A DNA stretch of 64,000 nt, from positions 1 through 64,000 of the forward strand of contig CAJFSX010000002.1 in the NCBI GenBank assembly GCA_904419775.1, given 5' to 3'. Under the pieces are notes generated by a model. That model was given only the letters and a program-made list of their open reading frames with translations, did no database searches and was not told the origin of the DNA. This document shows positions 59,152 to 64,000 of this stretch, piece by piece. Within the stretch, counting starts at the first letter, position 1, and every line of letters begins with the position of its first letter. Source of the stretch: Candidatus Pararuminococcus gallinarum (GTDB taxonomy: Bacteria > Bacillota > Clostridia > Oscillospirales > Ruminococcaceae). Both the position numbers and the translations under genes were made by a program.

Positions 59152-60534
59152 GTGAGTGCATTGGATAAGAGCCAGAATGAAAACCTTCTATGGAGCCAGT
59201 ATGCGGATCGGCTTTGCGGAGAATATCGGGAGAACAATCGGATTGCCCCGGAGAATTATGAGCGCATTGATGTCAAGCGGGGACTGCGCAATGCTGATGG
59301 AACCGGCGTGGTAGCGGGGCTGACCCAGATCTGTAATGTACACGGCTACGTCATCGACGAAGGGGAAAAAGCCCCCATCGACGGGGAGCTGACCTACCGG
59401 GGCATCAGCATCGGTGACCTGATTGACGGATGCACCAGGGAAAACCGTTTTGGTTTTGAGGAAACCATCTACCTGCTGCTGTTTGGCTGTTTGCCCACCC
59501 CAGAGGAGCTGCATATCTTTACCCAGATCATTGCCCAGTATCGGGAACTGCCTGACGACTTTGTGGAGGATATGATTATCAAGGCGCCCTCTCCCAACGT
59601 GATGAACAAGCTGGCGAGAAGTGTCCTTGCACTCTATTCTTATGACGACACCCCTGAAGATAATTCCTTAGAAAACGTACTGCGTCAGTGTGTCCAGCTC
59701 ATTGCCAGGCTCCCCAACATCATGGTGGCCGCCTACCAGGTCAAGCGCCGCAGCTACGACCACAAGAGCATGTACTTTCATATCCCCAAGGAAAGCCAGA
59801 GTATTGCGGAGAGTATCCTGTATACCTTGCGTTCTGATAAGCGCTTTACCGACGAGGAGGCAAAGCTTCTGGACCTTTGCCTGATCCTTCACGCTGAACA
59901 CGGCGGCGGCAACAACTCCACCTTTACCACCCGGGTGCTGACTTCTTCCGGCACCGACACCTATTCGGCCATTGCCGCCGGTATCGGCTCCCTCAAGGGC
60001 CCCCGCCACGGCGGCGCCAACCTAAAGGTCATGGAGATGCTGGAATATATCAAGGAAGGCGTAGAGAATTGGGAGGATGAAGAGGAGGTGCGGGAATTCC
60101 TCCGCCGCATCCTCCAGCGGAAAGAGGGGGACGGCTCCGGCCTGATTTATGGCATCGGCCACGCGGTGTATACAAAAAGCGATCCCCGTGCTATAATATT
60201 AAAACGCAATGCCAAGCGGCTGGTGGAAGGAGGCCCCTTTGAGAGGGAATTCCATCTGCTGCAGCTGGTGGAAAAGCTGGCCCCCGGCGTATTTGCCGAG
60301 GTGCGGGGAAGCAATAAGCCCCTGTGCGCCAATGTGGATCTATATTCTGGTATGGTCTACAAAACGCTGGGCATCCCCCAAGATTTGTTTACCCCCCTCT
60401 TCGCCGTTTCCAGAATGCCGGGATGGTGCGCCCACCGGCTGGAGGAGATGACCACCAACTCCCGCATTATGCGGCCGGCATACAAAAGCATTGCGGCGGC
60501 CCAGAAGTATGTGCCGCTGGGGGACAGAAAATAA
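59152..60534 (+). CDS. gltA: Citrate synthase family protein
   Basis: A 460-residue citrate/2-methylcitrate synthase condensing oxaloacetate with acetyl-CoA. The start is taken at GTG 59152, 9 nt from AAGGAAGA; ATG 59143 and TTG 59161 are alternatives. Blocks: LTYRGISIGDLIDGC, LILHAEHGGGNNSTF with the catalytic His, GPRHGGANLKVMEM, IYGIGHAVYTKSDPRA (His) and Asp-bearing NVDLYSGMVYK. The first 60 residues form an extension seen in Clostridia. It probably feeds glutamate synthesis in an incomplete TCA cycle. It is followed 19 nt on by a membrane-protein gene. Confidence 0.95.
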   Translation: MSALDKSQNENLLWSQYADRLCGEYRENNRIAPENYERIDVKRGLRNADGTGVVAGLTQICNVHGYVIDEGEKAPIDGELTYRGISIGDLIDGCTRENRFGFEETIYLLLFGCLPTPEELHIFTQIIAQYRELPDDFVEDMIIKAPSPNVMNKLARSVLALYSYDDTPEDNSLENVLRQCVQLIARLPNIMVAAYQVKRRSYDHKSMYFHIPKESQSIAESILYTLRSDKRFTDEEAKLLDLCLILHAEHGGGNNSTFTTRVLTSSGTDTYSAIAAGIGSLKGPRHGGANLKVMEMLEYIKEGVENWEDEEEVREFLRRILQRKEGDGSGLIYGIGHAVYTKSDPRAIILKRNAKRLVEGGPFEREFHLLQLVEKLAPGVFAEVRGSNKPLCANVDLYSGMVYKTLGIPQDLFTPLFAVSRMPGWCAHRLEEMTTNSRIMRPAYKSIAAAQKYVPLGDRK

Positions 60535-60553
60535 GGTTCGGAGCTGATCTGTC

Positions 60554-61444
60554 TTGAAATTTAAGGCGTCCCTTTTGGCCTTTTTGCTTTCTTTTCTTAT
60601 GTTGATGCCGCTGCGGATTTACCTCTGCCTTTCATCCATTGACCAAGAAACTGGGTTTTATCTGCGGGGACATCCCCTAGGGCTCATTTTTAACATCACA
60701 TGGATTGCGGTGGTATTGGCGTTGGCCATCCTGCTTCATATAGGCGGGGAGGAAAGCCGTCATCCGGCGCGGGGAGGAAATAAGCTGACCGGTGTTTTAG
60801 GCCTGCTCCTGGGCTTTCTGATGATTGTGGACAATGTGTCCAGCGGTTTCGGGGATATGGGAGGTTATCTAGATACTCCGGGCAATATGCAGGCCCTTCT
60901 GTCGGCGGCGGCAGGTATTCTCGGTTTTATTAGTGGGCTTGCCTTGGTCTTTTATGGGATGCTGACCCTGTTTGACAGACCGGTGACCGGGATGGTAGCG
61001 CCTCTTATGATGCTGCCCGCGGTGTGGTGTGTGCTCAGGCTGATGTACTACTTTTTGTCCTTCACCAACATCGTCACCATCTCCAACCGACTTCTCCTCA
61101 TTGTCTTCTTGGCGGTTGCTGCGATGTTCTTTCTGGGCCATGCCCGTGTGGTTACCAAGGTGGGCAGCAGCCGGGGACGCAAAGGCGCCGTGGCCTATGG
61201 CTTCGGCATGGGACTCACCGGGCTGATTTACACCGTTTCTAGGACCCTTGCTTCCCTGGTAGGCAGGGATGGGGCTTATGATCCGTTTTCAATGGAAAAC
61301 CTGCTGTTTTTTGTCTTGGCACTGTATGGAGCGGTGTTTGCCCTCTACTCGGTGCAGCAATATTACCGCTCGCTTTCCAGAAGCCGGCAGCGGACGCAGG
61401 CTCTGCAGAAATGGGACGGTGTAGAGGAAATGGACGATTTATAA
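60554..61444 (+). CDS. Hypothetical multi-span membrane protein
   Basis: A 296-residue membrane protein with TTG start at 60554 after GGAG. Seven or eight hydrophobic helices are spaced over residues 5-275 (KASLLAFLLSFLMLMPLRIY, LGLIFNITWIAVVLALAILL, LLLIVFLAVAAMFFLGHARV), with a Glu/Asp-rich cytosolic end (KWDGVEEMDDL). No family recognised; uncharacterised proteins of this kind are common in Ruminococcaceae. Co-transcribed with citrate synthase and ended by a terminator. Confidence 0.8.
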   Translation: MKFKASLLAFLLSFLMLMPLRIYLCLSSIDQETGFYLRGHPLGLIFNITWIAVVLALAILLHIGGEESRHPARGGNKLTGVLGLLLGFLMIVDNVSSGFGDMGGYLDTPGNMQALLSAAAGILGFISGLALVFYGMLTLFDRPVTGMVAPLMMLPAVWCVLRLMYYFLSFTNIVTISNRLLLIVFLAVAAMFFLGHARVVTKVGSSRGRKGAVAYGFGMGLTGLIYTVSRTLASLVGRDGAYDPFSMENLLFFVLALYGAVFALYSVQQYYRSLSRSRQRTQALQKWDGVEEMDDL

Positions 61445-61452
61445 AGCAAAAT

Positions 61453-61488
61453 AAAAGCAGCCGTCTAAAAACGGCTGCTTTTTTTATA
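61453..61488 (+). terminator. Terminator of gltA operon
   Basis: AAAAGCAGCCGT, 6-nt loop, ACGGCTGCTTTT, then TTTTT. Confidence 0.9.
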
Positions 61489-61569
61489 TCGAGTATGATA
61501 AGATGCGACATTTTTTGTCAGAAAGACCAGAAGATATCGCATATCATAGAATGCGGGAATTGGGCCTTA

Positions 61570-62751
61570 CTAATTCCTGAAGTCAATGAGGTCGGAAAAA
61601 ATCACATTGACAGGAGAGAATTTGTCCTGAAGATAATCCAGGGAGGAAGCCTGGACATATTCAGGGTATTCGCCGGTATCCCGGATGGGAATGGTGAAGA
61701 TTACGGTGGTGCCGACGTGCTCCTTGGAATCGAGGGCGACGGTGCCACCGTGTTCTGTAATGATGAACCTGACCAGGGAAAGACCAATGCCTGCGTCGGC
61801 ATAGAGCTCACCAGCCGGGTCGAAAGAAAAGTAAGGATCGAATACCCGAGGGATATAATCGGCGGGGATTCCATATCCTTGATCTTTCACAGATATGATG
61901 GCTTGTTTCCCGCTTACCGTACAGGTGAGGGAAATTTTGTTGTCTTCTTTGGTAAAGCGACAGGCATTAAGCAAAATATTGAGAAGAGCAACAGACAACT
62001 TTTCAGGATCGATCAGGGTGATGATCGGACATTTGGGAACTTCAAAGAAAAAGGGGATATCCAAAGTTTTGATCATCATGGCACAGGCTTCGCAGATATT
62101 TTTGATAAATCCCGCCAGATCGGCCCGTTTAAGGCTTAAAGAACTCAGCCCGTTGGTATAGCGGGTGAGTTCTGTTATATTAGAACAAGCCCGTAGTAAT
62201 TTGTAGCACATTTTGCGGATGCGGCCCAGCATCTGACTCGATTTGGGATCTTCCAGAAAGGGAGGACTCTGGGAAAGCATGGATACGATAGAAAAAATGA
62301 TGTGGACAGGATCCCGGATCTGCGTGTTAAGTGTGTTGATGAGAATATCTGTCGTCGATTGGGCAAAAACGGTATCTTTAGCGACTGGGATGGTAGGAGG
62401 ATGGTCGAACACGCAAAGAGCAAACAGAAAATGTTCCTCTTCCATATAAGGAAGAAAGCGCAGGACCGTTTGAGGGCCAGCAATGGAAGGAACAAAGAAG
62501 TCTACGGCTTTTCCTTCTAAAATATTTTTGGCCAGTTCTTCGCTGCCGCTGGGGATCCATTGGTGAAGGCCTCCGGGGACTTTCAGGCAGGGATGTACCT
62601 GATCCGCCACATCGTTGGTCCATAGAATATTGAGACCATTGTCAACCAAAACCGCAGGCAGGGTAGAGTGCTGATAAAGCCGTGTCACTGTGTCCATACT
62701 TCTTTGCAGGGAATCTGACACATCGGTGGATGTTGTATACAGAAAGATCAC
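61570..62751 (-). CDS. Histidine-kinase-like sensor lacking a canonical H-box
   Basis: A 393-codon sensor without signal peptide or membrane span. A PAS-like region (about 28-125, STLPAVLVDNGLNILWTND) precedes a dimerisation helix where the usual H-E-x-R-x-P box reads NTQIRDPV (T143-Q144), so the phospho-accepting His is missing. The ATPase half is intact: N-box LLNILLNACRF (N262), G1 KDQGYGIP, F-box VFDPYFSF, G2 DAGIGLSLV. The start is unclear: GTG 62751 lies inside the AAAGGAGGTGAT site itself, and the only codon correctly spaced is CTG 62742. No response regulator is adjacent. Confidence 0.82.
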   Translation of the reverse strand: MIFLYTTSTDVSDSLQRSMDTVTRLYQHSTLPAVLVDNGLNILWTNDVADQVHPCLKVPGGLHQWIPSGSEELAKNILEGKAVDFFVPSIAGPQTVLRFLPYMEEEHFLFALCVFDHPPTIPVAKDTVFAQSTTDILINTLNTQIRDPVHIIFSIVSMLSQSPPFLEDPKSSQMLGRIRKMCYKLLRACSNITELTRYTNGLSSLSLKRADLAGFIKNICEACAMMIKTLDIPFFFEVPKCPIITLIDPEKLSVALLNILLNACRFTKEDNKISLTCTVSGKQAIISVKDQGYGIPADYIPRVFDPYFSFDPAGELYADAGIGLSLVRFIITEHGGTVALDSKEHVGTTVIFTIPIRDTGEYPEYVQASSLDYLQDKFSPVNVIFSDLIDFRN

Positions 62752-62770
62752 CTCCTTTTACCCAATTTCT

Positions 62771-62800
62771 ATTATATACTTGTCCCTTATCAGATGTAAA
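62771..62800 (-). promoter_or_regulatory. Promoter of the sensor gene
   Basis: Minus strand TTTACA (62795-62800), 18-nt spacer, TATAAT (62771-62776). The leader would be only about 15-25 nt. Confidence 0.6.
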
Positions 62801-63111
62801 CTAGATTTGTCGAATTATGTAGAAAAACATCGAAATTCGGAGGAATGGGAAAAACTGTAAATGTAGGAAGGTAATCGACAGTTCCCGCTAAAAAGAACGG
62901 TTAGACGACCAAACCGACAGGTTTCATCTCTTAGCATTTTTTGCGCTGTATATTAAAGTGCCGCAAAACTTAGTATCTCCCCCAAAAGGGAAAAAACCGG
63001 TGGAAATATCTGACCTGAGAATTTGTCGTCATTTTCACAAACTGCCGGAAAAGTCCGGGAAAAAGCGACAAAAATTGTATGAAGTTTTTGCATCTTTTCG
63101 GGGAGAAAGGC
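62801..63111. other. Gap upstream of gap
   Basis: About 310 nt with no credible gene. It holds a TTTGTCG (near 63022) and a CGACAAA (near 63066) as a distant inverted pair, and GCCGG/CCGG steps near 63050, which may structure the leader or mark an operator; low certainty. Confidence 0.3.

Positions 63112-64000
<889 letters not shown>

Overview
The window reads as the chromosome of a low-to-moderate GC (roughly 50-55 percent by eye) anaerobic, spore-forming Gram-positive, most probably a gut Clostridia member of the Oscillospirales/Ruminococcaceae type. The signs are strong AGGAGG-like Shine-Dalgarno sites with frequent GTG and TTG starts, sigma-A type promoters, short convergent hairpin terminators, a PerR-rubrerythrin pair, a SpoIID-type protein, BioY, FabV, NPxTG-type wall-sorting tails, and many small families common in Clostridia (CD1871A, C_GCAxxG_C_C, Cdd1, DUF134, DUF1284, YibE/F). 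No rRNA, tRNA, CRISPR array, phage or insertion sequence was recognised. The assignment is inference; no taxonomic marker search was possible.

Layout. 1-13 kb: two giant secreted GH32 fructan-hydrolase paralogues on the minus strand (the first runs off the left edge) bracket a plus-strand block of a small Cys-containing protein, xpaC, telA and a DUF89 phosphatase. 13-16 kb: two adjacent YjbQ paralogues, a small basic protein, a TipA-type MerR regulator with its own 19-bp-spacer promoter, a DUF5131 protein and a flavodoxin. 16-22 kb: iron alcohol dehydrogenase, glycosyltransferase-TPR protein, WYL regulator with a perfect palindrome at its promoter, ZIP metal transporter and a radical SAM protein. 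22-26 kb: a compact minus-strand run of EF-G/TetM-like GTPase, SDR, GIY-YIG protein and macro-domain protein. 25.6-28 kb: 2',5' RNA ligase-like protein, ArsC/Spx-like protein, Cdd1 protein, acetyltransferase and sirtuin. 28-33 kb: ArsB/NhaD-like permease, BioY plus DUF1284, polyphosphate kinase and a YjbR protein.

33.5-36.8 kb is the most system-like block: a TlpA-like lipoprotein, a 46-residue CxxC membrane peptide and a polyferredoxin membrane protein, followed, behind a promoter enclosed by a 17-bp perfect inverted repeat, by a DUF134 regulator, an Mrp/NBP35 Fe-S carrier ATPase and a NifX-like protein with a His/Cys tail. It looks like an envelope electron-transfer module coupled to iron-sulfur handling.

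37-54.7 kb is mostly housekeeping: CCA-adding enzyme, DHFR-like reductase, PerR-rubrerythrin, YibE/F, PPC-domain protein, ProX-type deacylase, glutaredoxin, cyclophilin, acetyltransferases, YtqB-YtqA-CinA, FabV, the C_GCAxxG-SfsA-RlmA operon, an XRE regulator with a lipoprotein, and a fucose-isomerase-family enzyme. 55-64 kb: a wall-anchored surface protein under an unusually symmetrical operator pair, a SpoIID-like protein, citrate synthase with a membrane protein, a histidine-kinase-like sensor lacking the usual phospho-acceptor His, and the start of gap, cut by the right edge.
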